DNA from: Oenanthe sinensis
Lineage: Eukaryota > Streptophyta > Magnoliopsida > Apiales > Apiaceae
Reading direction: 5' to 3'
Assembly: GCA_028671895.1 (NCBI GenBank)
Contig: CM053804.1
Location: forward strand, 1,431,001-1,495,000
DNA length: 64,000 nucleotides
This document shows positions 48,095 through 59,673 of this stretch, in pieces (position 1 is the first letter of the stretch; every line of letters begins with the position of its first letter). The position numbers were made by a program, and so were the translations under genes. The notes beneath the pieces are model-generated. The model did not search any database. It saw only the letters and a program-made list of their open reading frames with translations, and was not told the DNA's origin.

Positions 48095-51000
48095 ATTGGC
48101 GTTAGAAGGAGGGGATTTGACATCTGAGGGAAAAGGATGTCTAACACTAGGAGAACCAGAAACAATTATGAAAGTGATAGAGCTGGGGATGATGAGACCC
48201 CGAAAAATACCAGCGAGAACCCGCCTCAGACTGACCCTAAGCTCTTGGAATTCTTGGATGAGGTGAGCCAACACATGCTCGATTTCAAAAAAAGAATGAG
48301 GAGATGAGAAGCGCCTCTAGGAAGGCTAGCATGAGCGCCCGACGAAGAATGAGGAGGGCCAACAAGTATAAGCAGCTCAGGTCGACTGTGAAGCCTCGTG
48401 ACCTCATGTACGACTTCAACAATGAAACCGGAGATGAAGGAAATGATGAATATTTGGAATGGGATGAGGTGCCCCCAATCAGGCGCGATAGGCCTATAAG
48501 ACCCCTCTTATGTCGCTTCATCGCCCAGCCCCCTCTGAGGCAAAGTTCACCAGTATTTTTGATAAGGTCGGAAGAAGACTAACAGAACATGATCTAAGGA
48601 TAAAGTTGGAGAGAGCCCAAGCTAAAAATACTGAGGCGATTCCCCCGATTTCAACACGTGAGGCGAAAGGATCCCCTCGCCATCGCGAGCGCGCCAGGTC
48701 CCCGCATCATGATCATGGACCGGAGAGGCCCCCTCCCAGGGGAAGAAATGAGGAACCTCAATCCGCTATAAGTGGAGAAGGCGGAGGCTGAAGGCGTAAG
48801 AAGGAATCGCCTCCATCACATAGGGCCAGCAATGAAGTCAATAATGAAGAGAGGCTGAGAAACCTTCACGTGGATTATCTTAGACAGCTCTTGGAGCGTA
48901 TGAAGAAAGAGAAAAATGCTCCAAATCCTATCTCCACTCAGTCGCCTTTCACTAATGAGATCCGGGTCGCACCTCTGCCCGCCATCTTTAGAAACAATCT
49001 AAACCTCACTTTCAATGGTGATACTGATCCAGCCGAATACCTAATCTGCTTCAATACTGAGATGAAGGTCTACCAGGTTTCCACTCTAGCCAACTACCGA
49101 CTCTTCGCCGCCTCTCTCAGAGACAGTGCCCAATAATGGTTCTCCAAACTCGGGACCATTGTGATCGACTCTTGGGAAATATTGACAAATATATTCATTA
49201 AGCAATTCCAGTCTTCTATGTTATATGCCCCACATGTGGTGACTCTTTCTAATATCAAGCAAAGAGAAGGAGAGACCCTGCAGAATTACTTCAAGAGGTT
49301 TAATGCCGAAGTTTCCTGAGTTAGAGGAGCAACTGACGAGGCTGTAAAGAACTTCCTGATAGCTGGACTTAAAGAGGGAACTGACTTCTAGAAGAGCCTC
49401 CAAGCTAAGACACCTGAAACATTGTCCGAGTTTTACCGGAAGGCTGAACCCTTTAAATGGGTAAAGAAATCTATGTTTGATTTAAAGAAAAGTAACAGCA
49501 GTGGAAACCTATGAAAAAATAACAAACGCAAGAGATCCTGAAGCTCGGATAATAGAAATAGGGGTCGTAGGGACCGAAGCCCCATCCCGAGGAAGTCTGA
49601 CAAAAGGGCAATAGACAGGTCCTTTGAAAGCAATAGATCAGATGATAGGAGACCCTATCAAAAATATAATCGCCACCCCCCTAGTGGCTCCAATTGAGCA
49701 CATCTACGCTGTCAATACCACTAAAAGAATTTTCAAGAATCCTCCACCAATGAAAAATTACGGTAAAAAGGACTCTCGGAAGTTCTGCGCCTATCATGAT
49801 CAGTTGGGCCATGACACTACCAACTGCAGATATCTGAAAGACCAAATTGAGGACCTCATCAAGAGCGGTCACCTCACTAAATGGGTAGTAAGAGAAGTGA
49901 AGAGACATCAGGGGGTGATTATCATAACGTCCCGCCCCCTCCTCCGAAAAACAAGGCACCCGAGAATAAAGAAGAGAGACCCAGCCTGGGCAATACCCGA
50001 GAGGGAAACATTGGAGGATATAGTAAAAGAGCTATGGAACGGTACACTTGAGAAGCTAATGAGCATCCTCTCACTAACATCAACCATATCTCTCAGAGAC
50101 CTCTCAAGCTATTTAAAGGAGAGGAAATCGACATCATGTTCACTGAAGAGGATGCCAAGTGGGTCCATCACCCTCATAGTGATGCCCTGGTGGTTAAAGT
50201 CAAGATCGACTCTTCAAATGTGCACATGGTACTTGTTGATAATGGGAGTGCTGTCAATGTCCTCATGTATGACGTCTATCAGAAGTTGGGCCTCCTCGAT
50301 AAGGATCTCACACCCACAGTCAACCAATTATATGGGTTCACCGGAGCTTCCGTTAGCGTTAAAAGGCCTCATCAAACGCCCCACCATCTAGGAGAGGAGC
50401 CCTATATGACCACCAAAGTTGCTGACTTCTTGGTAGTGGACTACTACTCTGCTTACAATGCTATAATTGGCAGACCCATACTTCAGGAAATGAGAGTGAT
50501 ACCACCTCTCGATGAAGTTCCCCACTCCCAAGGGGGTAGGATGTGTAAAGGCTTGCCAACACGAGTCCCGAGAATGTTATAACAAGGCTCTCAGGTCGGA
50601 TGAAAGAAAGAACCGGGGGGTGGAATTCATAAATATAGAAGACTATAAACCAAAGTCATAAGATGCTACGTGCAACATCATTACTATCGAAGAGCTACCA
50701 CAAGATTATTTTTAAAGCATTGGAATTCAAGTAGAACCGGTACCGGGGGCAATCATGATGGAGCCCTCCCAACCAGTACAAGCCTTTATAAAAGGAATTG
50801 TGGAAGAGGCCAGTGATAATGAAGAGACCCCAGAGCAGTTAACAAAAAGACTTAGTAAATGGAAATGAGTTCGAAAGGAGACCTCAACAATGATAGATCT
50901 CCCCAACGGAATCACTCGTGAAGTCACAGTCACTTCCGAAAGATTAGTCAACCCAAGTGGACCCGGGGTTACACATTGGAAGATCAAAGCAATGAAGAGA

Positions 51001-51685
51001 TCTCTGTTGAAGAAGTGGGAGAAGCATGTAAGACTAAGGATTTCGAAATGGATACTGATCCACGTATGCCCGCTCACGTAGAAAGAGTCGGGGCAGCTGA
51101 AGATATTATCACGATTCTGGTGGACACACATGATTCTTCTAAGTGGCTGAAGATTGGCTCTAATCTCGATCAAAAAATGAGAGACTCTCTGGTCTCCTTC
51201 CTCAAAAGCAACCTAGATGTGTTTGTCTGGTCTCATGCTGATATGATAGGAATCGACTCAAAAATTATGTGTCACCATCTCAACATTGATCCAAGTAAAA
51301 AAGGGATGAGGCAGAAAAGACGCCCTGTTAGTGGAGAAAGAGCTGAAGCTCTCAAAGAAGAAGTGGAACGATTCCTCAATGTCAGCCTCATTAAAGAAGC
51401 TTTCTATCCCACGTGGCCGGCCAATCCGGTTCTCGTCAAAAAGCCAAATGAGAAGTGGAGGACTTGCATAGACTTCACTGATCTGAACAAGCATTGCCCC
51501 AAGGACAACTTCCCTCTACCGAGGATTGATCAGCTGGTGGACACTACTGCTGGTCACACATTACTTAGCTTCATGGATGCTTATTCGGGGTATAATCAAA
51601 TTCCCATGTATGAGCCTGATCAAGAGCACACAACCTTCATCACTGATAGGGGCCTCTATTGCTATGTTGGAATTCCCTTCGACCC
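48095..51685 (+). pseudogene. Ty3-gypsy (Tat-like) gag-pol, decayed and truncated in RT
   Basis: Gag starts at ATG 48,137 (MSNTRRTRNNYESD) and is broken by several stops and frame changes. The retro-gag core is near 48,980-49,420 (DTDPAEYLICFNTEM, EGETLQNYFKRFNAEV). A Cys-His box FCAYHDQLGHDTTNC is near 49,786. The protease motif VLVDNGSAVNVL is near 50,230. RT runs from about 51,290 (LIKEAFYPTWPANPVLVKKP, WRTCIDFTDLNKHCPKDNFPLP, FMDAYSGYNQI) and stops around 51,680, before the catalytic YxDD box. RNase H, integrase and 3' LTR are absent. The DNGS protease and the Cys-His box suit the Tat lineage. Sequence of a BBE-like gene follows directly. Confidence 0.8.
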
Positions 51686-52000
51686 ATTTTCTCAAATATG
51701 TTGGATTTTTTGCTCAAGTTGAAGAGGTTTGAAGAAACAAATACAGATGAAGCTGCACGTATAGAATGGGTTAGAAATTTAACAACATATTTAACTCGTT
51801 ATGTTACAAAAAATCCAAGAAGTGCATATGTTAACCTGTGGTTGGGGATCATAAGTTACCAACAGGCAAGTAGATGGGGGAAGCGCTACTTGAAGAATAA
51901 TTTTGACAGATTGGTTAAAATCAAATCAGTTGTGGATCCTGATAACTTCTTTAGACACCAACAAAGTATCCCTCCAGGATCCTTGGTCTGTGGGTACTAA
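51680..52000 (+). pseudogene. C-terminal fragment of a BBE-like gene joined to the gypsy element
   Basis: After a frame change near 51,727, the plus strand encodes ETNTDEAARIEWVRNLTTYL, VTKNPRSAYVN, ASRWGKRYLKNNFDRLVKIK and VVDPDNFFRHQQSIPP, the last ~95 residues of a BBE-like oxidase, ending at the stop 51,998-52,000. It is on the opposite strand from the two other BBE-like copies and retains more canonical residues than they do, so it comes from a different paralogue. The rest of the gene is absent. Confidence 0.8.
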
Positions 52001-53330
52001 GTATCACTTACTCACGATGTATCCAAGTCTATTTTTTCGCTTAATTATCTGTACAAATTAAAACAGTTACTGTGATTCTCGATCAAGGTATAAATTTCAC
52101 ATTATTTTGGGTACTCGACATAGATTAACTTACTGCTCATTTGAGAGAAATATTAATACCTTGTCATCAGTAATGAGATTCTTGTTAAAAAATTATATGG
52201 AGTATAAAAAATAATAAATGATCCATTTTAAGCTTTTATATATAAATGATTCAAAATTTTTTATATATATAATTATATTATAATATAATGAAGACACTGG
52301 CTTACTTTGAATATTTTATATATATATATAAGTCAGTACTCAAATGAGAACCTTCCTTAAAATGAGAACTTAGATCCAATATCAACATCACATTTTTTAA
52401 ATCAAAACAAATCCTAGCCATACAAATATATATCTGAATTTTATGTTCTCTCTCCTTCATCTCTTTTCCCCATCTCTTTTATTTCATTCAGCACCACCCA
52501 CCCATCTTCCATCTCTATTGTTGTAATCAATACCGCTATCCATTTTCCTCCTCCATTGCTGCAATCAATACCAACATCGACATCATATAGAGGTCTATAT
52601 CGTCATACTAACATCGCCGCTATATTTTTGATATGGTTGCATCCGATTTGTCATTTTCAGTCTCCTGTCGACTGTCATTGTTGTATCTTGCTACTATTTC
52701 ACATAATTTAGCTAATAAAACATGCACATAGCAGTTACAGCTTGTTTCATATTTACAATTTTTCAGATCTTGTCTTCATAAATGGTAAATATAAAGGTAA
52801 TGCGTGTATGTGACTAAATCTATGGTAGAAACGGTAGTATTAGATATGTCTGACAAAGTTTTTTGGTGATTTGTTCTAAAAGATTTTAGTGATTTTTATA
52901 GAAATTTGGTGATTTGTATTGATATTTTTATATTTTTGAATTCAAGTTGGTGGTTATGTTATGTGTATAGGGTGATTTTGTATATTTCTGTGTTTGATGT
53001 TAAAAGGTTATTGGTGGTTATGGTTATTATAGTATAATACAAATTGCAGTTAGTCTAGAGTGTTGATGATGTTTAAAGTTGCTCGTGGTTATCGTAGTGT
53101 TGTACAAATTATAATTATCGTGGAATGTTGATGATGGTGGTAATGTTATTAGTGCAGGAGAGATAATGGCGGTAGAGGTAGTATGTAGTATGAGGAGATA
53201 ATATGTATAATTATATATGTGTATATATATATATATATGATATATGTATGTTTAATTTTTGGTGATTCAACTTAAATTTGGTGATTCTGTTATAAATTCT
53301 TAGTTGGAGTAGCTCCATATATATATATAT
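52001..53330. other. AT-rich spacer, no gene seen
   Basis: Contains (TA)n tracts and repeated GGTGATTTGTA / GGTGGTTATGTTA-type phrases, but no coding domain. Confidence 0.4.
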
Positions 53331-53960
53331 AGGGTGCTACTCCAATAGAAACTAAATTTGACTAGAAACTAGAAACTAACTTTATTCCTCCGTTTTTAAT
53401 TCCATTTTCCCGTCAATTGGCAAACTTTTTTTCAAATCTAACTTAACCACATTTTTCTCCATCTCCCAACGATCAATTTGCATACCATATGTGCTATATT
53501 CCGGCGACTTCAAAATTAATCACAAATTTATATTATATATGTTACCAGAAAAAATGCAATCACTAATTTATATTAGATAAATCACTAATTTGTACTATAA
53601 GAATCACTAATTTGTATTATAAGAATCACCAAAATCACCAGTTTTGTTAAATAAGTATATATGAAGATCGCCGAAAAAATGAAAGTCGCCGGAATATAGC
53701 ATATATGGTATGAAAACTGATCGTTGGGAGATAAGAAAAAATGTGGTGAAGTTAGATTTAAAAAAAGATTCACCAATTGGCGGGAAAATTCAAACTAAAA
53801 ACGGAGGAGATTAGATGATATTGTGTATGAGATGGTGTATTTTAATTGTGTGAGGTGCCCTTTAGGGGCCATTAAATTAGATTAAATATGTGGCTGAGAT
53901 TAGTTTCTAATTTCTAGATTTGACATGATTTCTATTTGAGCATTTGCCTATATATATATA
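53331..53960. mobile_element. Foldback element with long inverted repeats
   Basis: The left arm (about 53,336-53,515: ATAGAAACTAA.. CCTCCGTTTTTAAT.. TTCCGGCGACTTC) is repeated in reverse complement on the right (about 53,687-53,945: GAAGTCGCCGGAATATAGC.. AAAAACGGAGGAG..). The short middle holds ATCACTAATTTGTA-type repeats. The arms pair over roughly 180 bp. There is no ORF, so it is a non-autonomous foldback or Mutator-type element. The target duplication is not resolved because the flanks are TA repeats. Confidence 0.7.
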
Positions 53961-54532
53961 ATTATATATCTGTCCGAGAAATACGGACAAATTCACTAAA
54001 TAGGAAATCTAATGTTTGGAGTCATTCTCTTTCCATTGTCCACCGAGAATTATTAAAAAATAGATACAAACTTATAAGTTTATTAAAAAAAATATATTAA
54101 TACATTGGCACCAAAGTCGCATTTTTTTTTTCCAGAAATTTATGCGCGGAGAATTCCCTTTTTAGCACCCCTTTCGTCTAACATACCATCAACTAAGCAA
54201 GCTATCTACGCGGTGATGGAATCCATCAGATTTAAAATGCCTTGCTGCTAAACATAATTCCAACTTAATAATAAATTTTCTGTACATAGAATTTGCAAAT
54301 TTAGATTTGTCAGTAAATGAATTTGATATAGGTTCAATTAAACTATATCATTAACAAGTTATAATCCAGCTTAAATAACACAGTGAGAATAAGAGTTGCA
54401 TCACTCCAATCGAATCACAACCCTGAACAAACATACATACGAAATTGTTTTATAGTAAAATGAAATATTTTTTCAGATTAATACAACACTTGGGAAGATA
54501 TATAAAGGAAACAAACACACTAGACATTTGAG

Positions 54533-56122
54533 TCATATGTGTAAAACAGGAATGCTTTGGCCATGCCTGAAGAAATTTGTAGGATCAACCACAGCCTTCA
54601 CCTTAAGCAATCTGTCGAAATTGTTGCCAAAATACTTCTTTCCCCAGACACTTGCTTCTGCATAAGTTCGACTACCTTGTCCGATATCAAGATCAAGATA
54701 ATTTACATACGAAGTCCTCGGATTCTTGGTAACATAAGGAGTATAATAGTTAAACAAATCATTCATCCATGTAAGTCGTTCTGTGGCATTCTTATCAAGG
54801 GCAACTCCAAAGTTGATCATGTACAAGACCCCTGGTCGATGTGGAAATGGAAGTGAAGACTCTGAATATTCATTCATTTTCCCTCCAAATGGTGTATATT
54901 GTAAAATTGCTGTCTGTACTGGAAGCTGTAACATCCTATCCCACACACCACTTAGGCCTTGTGCAGAAATTGGTACCCTCACAAACCCTGATTTTCCTTT
55001 GTAAGGAGCTCGTTGAATTGCATTTCTGTTTAGCAAGATTTCTAAAGGTGTTCCGATTGTGAAATTCGAGAAGAATAGAGCAGATTGGATCCAACTCACC
55101 TCAGCACAATCTTCTTTCACTAACTTTAACTCGGGGAAACTTTTTTGCATAATAGGAAGTAGTCTATCAATTGTACCAAGAAACAAAGATTGAAACACAA
55201 AGCGTACTGTTTTCTTATCTGCTCGAGTACTTGAATCACTTAGTATAGTGTCAACTACACACCGGACATCAAGATCTCTGTCTTCAAAATTTGGAGCAAC
55301 TGATTGCCAGCGTCTATGTAGTTCTGCCCCACCTTGTTCCAAAGTTCTAGCAACTGCAAAAATGGTCACTATTTTTGGAACAGGAACAAGTTGTATTTTC
55401 CATGAAACAACAATTCCAAAACTAGACACTCCACCGCCCCTAATAGCCCAAAACAAATCTTCCCCCATAGATTTTCTATTATGAATTTTTCCATTAACAT
55501 CAATGAAACGAACATCAAGCGTATTATCACCAGCAAGTCCATATTTTCGTTTCATCATTCCATAACCGCTTCCACCAATAAATCCACTGACACCAACAGT
55601 GGACCAAAGGCCAGCAGGGAACCCGAGAACAGGGCTTTTCTCTGAAATTCTATAATAAAGTTCACCTAGGGCTAAGCCAGCGCCAACCCATGCAGTTGAA
55701 CTAGTTAAGTCAACATTGACAGACCGAAAATTAATCATATCTAGCAACACAAAAGGCTCTGTTGCTTGATATGACTGACCCTCAAAATCATGACCACCTC
55801 CTCTGATTCTAATCGAGAAGCCACTTTTATGCGTGCACCAAATCACATTTTGGATCTGTGATTCTTGCATTGGTGTAACAATGATCACAGGCTTTGGTGT
55901 TGCTGGTGTGGTGAACACTAAGTTGTCTATTCGGGAATTCAAAACCGACGTAAAAGAAGAGTTACTCGGTGTAAAAGTAATTTTTGAAATCGCATCGGGG
56001 TTAACCGAAGAACGAGAAAGACATTGAACGAAACTTTGGACAGCCTCATCTGCAGAACCTGCAAAAATAGAAGCTGAAAAAACAAGAAAAGCTAATAAAA
56101 AAAACCAAGGATGAGAAGCCAT
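54533..56122 (-). CDS. Berberine bridge enzyme-like FAD-linked oxidoreductase (529 aa), intronless
   Basis: The ATG at 56,122 opens a signal peptide (MASHPWFFLLAFLVFSASIFA). Cys34 and Cys96 are the conserved disulfide pair. FAD_binding_4 spans about residues 75-250, with the flavin-linking His111 in RGGGHDFEGQSY. The usual G-V-C-P-T-V-G-V motif reads GLWSTVGVSGF, so the second attachment Cys is Trp173. The C-terminal BBE domain is near the end (SYVNYLDLDIG; the family usually has an Arg after NY). Most such proteins are secreted or vacuolar and oxidise sugars, monolignols or alkaloid/polyketide intermediates; the substrate cannot be told here. Length and lack of introns are normal. The ORF is undamaged, so it is probably functional with singly attached FAD. 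Confidence 0.9.
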   Translation of the reverse strand: MASHPWFFLLAFLVFSASIFAGSADEAVQSFVQCLSRSSVNPDAISKITFTPSNSSFTSVLNSRIDNLVFTTPATPKPVIIVTPMQESQIQNVIWCTHKSGFSIRIRGGGHDFEGQSYQATEPFVLLDMINFRSVNVDLTSSTAWVGAGLALGELYYRISEKSPVLGFPAGLWSTVGVSGFIGGSGYGMMKRKYGLAGDNTLDVRFIDVNGKIHNRKSMGEDLFWAIRGGGVSSFGIVVSWKIQLVPVPKIVTIFAVARTLEQGGAELHRRWQSVAPNFEDRDLDVRCVVDTILSDSSTRADKKTVRFVFQSLFLGTIDRLLPIMQKSFPELKLVKEDCAEVSWIQSALFFSNFTIGTPLEILLNRNAIQRAPYKGKSGFVRVPISAQGLSGVWDRMLQLPVQTAILQYTPFGGKMNEYSESSLPFPHRPGVLYMINFGVALDKNATERLTWMNDLFNYYTPYVTKNPRTSYVNYLDLDIGQGSRTYAEASVWGKKYFGNNFDRLLKVKAVVDPTNFFRHGQSIPVLHI

Positions 56123-56187
56123 GTTTATTGCTGATTATTATTGAGTTTGTAAGATGTAATGTGATGAATTCTACGATAGTTTGGTGC

Positions 56188-56195
56188 TATTTATA
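56188..56195 (-). promoter_or_regulatory. TATA box of the BBE-like gene
   Basis: On the minus strand it reads TATAAATA, 66 bp before the ATG, implying a leader of about 35-40 bases. Confidence 0.6.
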
Positions 56196-57376
56196 ATACA
56201 AAGAACTGGAGACACATTTACGTACTACATGCATCGACATTATGGCCAGATAATGCAGCGTTAATTGAATCGGACAGTTGGAGCCAATTTGTATGATGTT
56301 GGTGAAATATTTATTATGCATTCATTCATGCTACTGTGCACAAGCTACAATTTATTACACCAAATTAAAATAATGAAAATGATACTCTATATACGGGCCG
56401 GTTTCGATTTGTATATACTCCGTGTTCGGTTGACTTGAATCGATTGGAGAACTATCAAGTGCTCTGATTCATTTATTTTGATATCTCGGTGGGTCCAGGT
56501 TTTTTATATTTTGAAATGTATATTTTAAACTAAAAAAAATAATGCATAAATTTATTCTCATAAAATAATTATATTTTGGTTGATTATTTAGTATATTTAA
56601 ACAAGACCGGTTCATAACAATCGTTTTTCACTCCGCTGGCTTCCTGAAATAAAAAAACACTGATATTAATGCTATCCGTGATAAAGAAAATGTAAAATAA
56701 TAGTTAGGACAATCGCTTGTCAGAAACATCGTACTTGAATTTACACAAGAGTAGAATTCTAATTTCTAACTACTAGAGAATGGTATCTAAGCTATTCATG
56801 ATGCAAATAATGCAACTATCTATGTATTCATTATGCGAATAATGCAACTATACATGCAAGGCTGGCGCTGTTCGTTATAATATATAAGCTCATCCTATAT
56901 ATAGATGGATGAGCCGCCTTGGATCTCAAATTTTGAGAGGCCACTAAAACATAATTCACTTGTACAGTACAATATTTATAGGTTATTTATTTATCAAAAT
57001 TTTATTATAACTCATTTTTAGATCTCTATATTTAGCCAATATCTATAATCTATAATTTTTATAAAAAGTGTAAAAATGGACGCATCACCCCAACATCATC
57101 AATCATTTATAATTTTAATACATGACTAATCATTTTACATGACATTATTAGAATATATCTTTATGTTATAGTTGTATTACACCCGTCGGCAGTAAATTAA
57201 CAGAGACCCTAGTTAAATTTGATTTTGGAGGCTCTAAAATGCATTTTATTTAACCATTTAAAACACCATGATCAATCTAAGACTCACTAAAGACCCCATT
57301 CTTTATGACTCCATTCATGTTCATGTGATCCCAGTTACTGATGCTGTGCCTACCTTCCTCTGTTCCATCACAACAA
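56196..57376. other. Spacer, no gene seen
   Basis: BBE-like promoter region, then AT-rich spacer. No domain or RNA gene recognised. Confidence 0.45.
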
Positions 57377-57415
57377 CTAGCTCTAAAGCCCGTGCGAGGC
57401 ACGGGCATAATCTAG
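57377..57415 (-). mobile_element. Helitron-like 3' terminus
   Basis: A perfect 8-bp-stem hairpin (GCCCGTGC, loop GAG, GCACGGGC) at 57,388-57,406 is followed on the minus strand after 7 bases by CTAG and then a T, the rule for Helitron 3' ends (hairpin, CTRR, T). A CTAG also lies on the other side, so strand choice is not absolute. The minus strand is preferred because of the T and because captured gene pieces to the right are all on the minus strand. Confidence 0.5.
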
Positions 57416-57942
57416 AAATACAAAAAATGTGGTCGTGGTTTTTTCAATTGAATGTGCAGACTGACCGACCCAGACAAACACCTCAGCATGTAAATTAAGC
57501 ATCAAAACATCCTCGATCAACAGGTCATCTTGAGAAAAATTGTAAACTTACTCGACTTGTCAAAAAAAGCATATCGAAATTGTAAAATGTGCTAAGAATA
57601 GAACTTGAATATCAGGGACTCAGAGGGTAACTTGACCATAAATTCTGACCTTAAATTATCATGGAGGTTAACATAGCAGCAGAATAGGGTAAAAAAAAAG
57701 GTTAGTGGCGGATATCAAATTTTATCTTTAAAAAAGTATTTTACCAAAGAAAAGTAGATACAAACAATTCATACGAGTAAAAATTATTTGTCAAATAGCC
57801 CGTGTCTCACATGAGTTTTCTAGTAGTAAAATCATGTTAGTATGTATTGTGCTGCCTTATGATTAAATAAATGGTGTGGGTGCTTAGAATACAATATACA
57901 CCTAAGAGGATTATGTTTTCACGCGCGATGCATATCAAGTAC

Positions 57943-58776
57943 TAGGGGAGAGCGCGGTTTGGTTCGGTTCGGTTTTTGGCTAAAATCGGAACCGGAACCG
58001 CATATCTTCGATTTTAAAAATTAAAAACCGCAACTGCAACCGAACCATCGATTTCGGTTTTAAAAAGATCGGTTCGGTTTTTACCGGTTCGGTTTCGGTT
58101 AAAAACCGGATAAAAAAATGAAAAAGTATATAATTTAAATTATTATATATTTACATTCAAATATTTGAATCACATTCCGCAAAATAACACTACAAAAAAA
58201 AAAACTGTAACAAGTTAAACTTACTGTAACATGTAAGAAACTTTAATGAATTTATATAAATTTTATATCATCAGAATCATGTCTTCTCATACAAATATTC
58301 AAATATGCAACTCTATTCAACTATCGCATTTTTAATTGTAAAGTCAATCGGCATTGTATATACTAATCAGAGGATTTTCAACAGAATAATTTATTTTAAA
58401 CAATGAATCATGAATATATATTGTGATTTATATTGTTTCATTTATAAGAGAGACAACTCTTGTATAGAACTATAACTCAAAATTAATTTTAGATTTTTCT
58501 GATAGAGTCTAAATGATGTAGTTTTATATAATTAATTTTAGGAAATTTTCTAAAGATAACGGTAGATACCTTTTACTATATATATATATATAAATTATAT
58601 ATAATAAATTTATTTATTTTAATTATCGGTTCGATTCGGTTTTAATCTATAACCGGAACCGATCAATTGGTTCGGTTTTTTATTTTTCGATTTCGGATCG
58701 GTTTTTTTCAGTTTCGGTTTCTTTCGGTTCGGTTTTTATCGGTTTCGGTTCTTATTCGTTTTTGTGCTCACCCCTA
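57943..58776. mobile_element. hAT-type MITE with 8-bp target duplication
   Basis: The inverted ends TAGGGGAGAGC and GCTCACCCCTA are flanked by perfect 8-bp repeats TCAAGTAC (57,935-57,942 and 58,777-58,784), the size made by hAT transposases. The sub-terminal zones are packed with CGGTTCGGTT and AACCGGAACCG words. 834 bp, no transposase. Confidence 0.9.
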
Positions 58777-58801
58777 TCAAGTACACAATGGAAAATAGGT
58801 A

Positions 58802-59045
58802 CTACCTCCGTCCCACCTAATTGTTAACGTTTCGGAGAGAAGGTCCGGCACGCATTTTAAAGTGTATATAAATTATAGTTCCATAACTTATTTTTTAATT
58901 TTTTTTCTAAATAAAAATTTAATGTTTAAATTTTTATTCAGATTTTTTTAAAAAAAAATAAGTTATGAAACTATACTTTATATGCACATTGAAATGCGTG
59001 CCGAACCTTCTCTCCAAAACGTTAACAATTGGGTGAGACTCAGGT
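58802..59045. mobile_element. Stowaway-type MITE, near-complete hairpin
   Basis: The left arm CTACCTCCGTCCC..AATTGTTAACGTTTCGGAGAGAAGG pairs with the right arm CCTTCTCTCCAAAACGTTAACAATT. The pairing runs on through GCACGCATTTTAAAGTG and AGTTCCATAACTT to a short AT loop. TA at the left border. About 240 bp. Confidence 0.75.
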
Positions 59046-59673
59046 CCGAAAGCTGCAGAACACAAAGAAAAGTTAAGTAAATGGAAATAGTAGGCCTTAG
59101 CAATCCAATTGATGATTAAGAAATTGATAATAGACCCAGTAAATATAAACACCAATATATCCTAAAAGTAGCATACACACGATCAGAACTACTTTCAACC
59201 GAGATGAATCCGATTCGGTATGGTTTTATGTTAAAATAAACTTTGGTACAACCATGACTAAAAATATAAGGCTTCTTATTTGCCAAGTTTATAGTCTTTA
59301 TTTTTTATCATGCCGAATCTGCTAAAATTTTCTATATGCCCCAATCACATAAAAGAGACACACCCGTCAATATAGATCATAAAAGTGATTAATATAATCA
59401 AGCTTCAAATTTAAGTTAATGAAACATATTCAATCTTTCTGCATCTCTATAGCTAGCAGGAAAAACTTGCTCTCGGAAACACTTGAGTATTTATTCTATG
59501 GAGTGAGAGACACAATAGAACTGTAGATCTTTTCTTCTCTAGTTTCATAGTCTAAACTTGCAAAACTTGCAAAACTTTTACACAGGCATCACTTTCATAA
59601 ACTGAGAAGTATCAATATGCATCAAGAATTGTGAAACCGTAAACCATTTGTTCGCTTAAAATGAAATATCTAC
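59046..59673. other. Spacer inside the mosaic region
   Basis: No coding match recognised. Confidence 0.4.

Noticed and set aside
47656..48274. Minus-strand ORFs in the gypsy LTR region
   Set aside because: They lie across the LTR and gag in the wrong strand; no domain.
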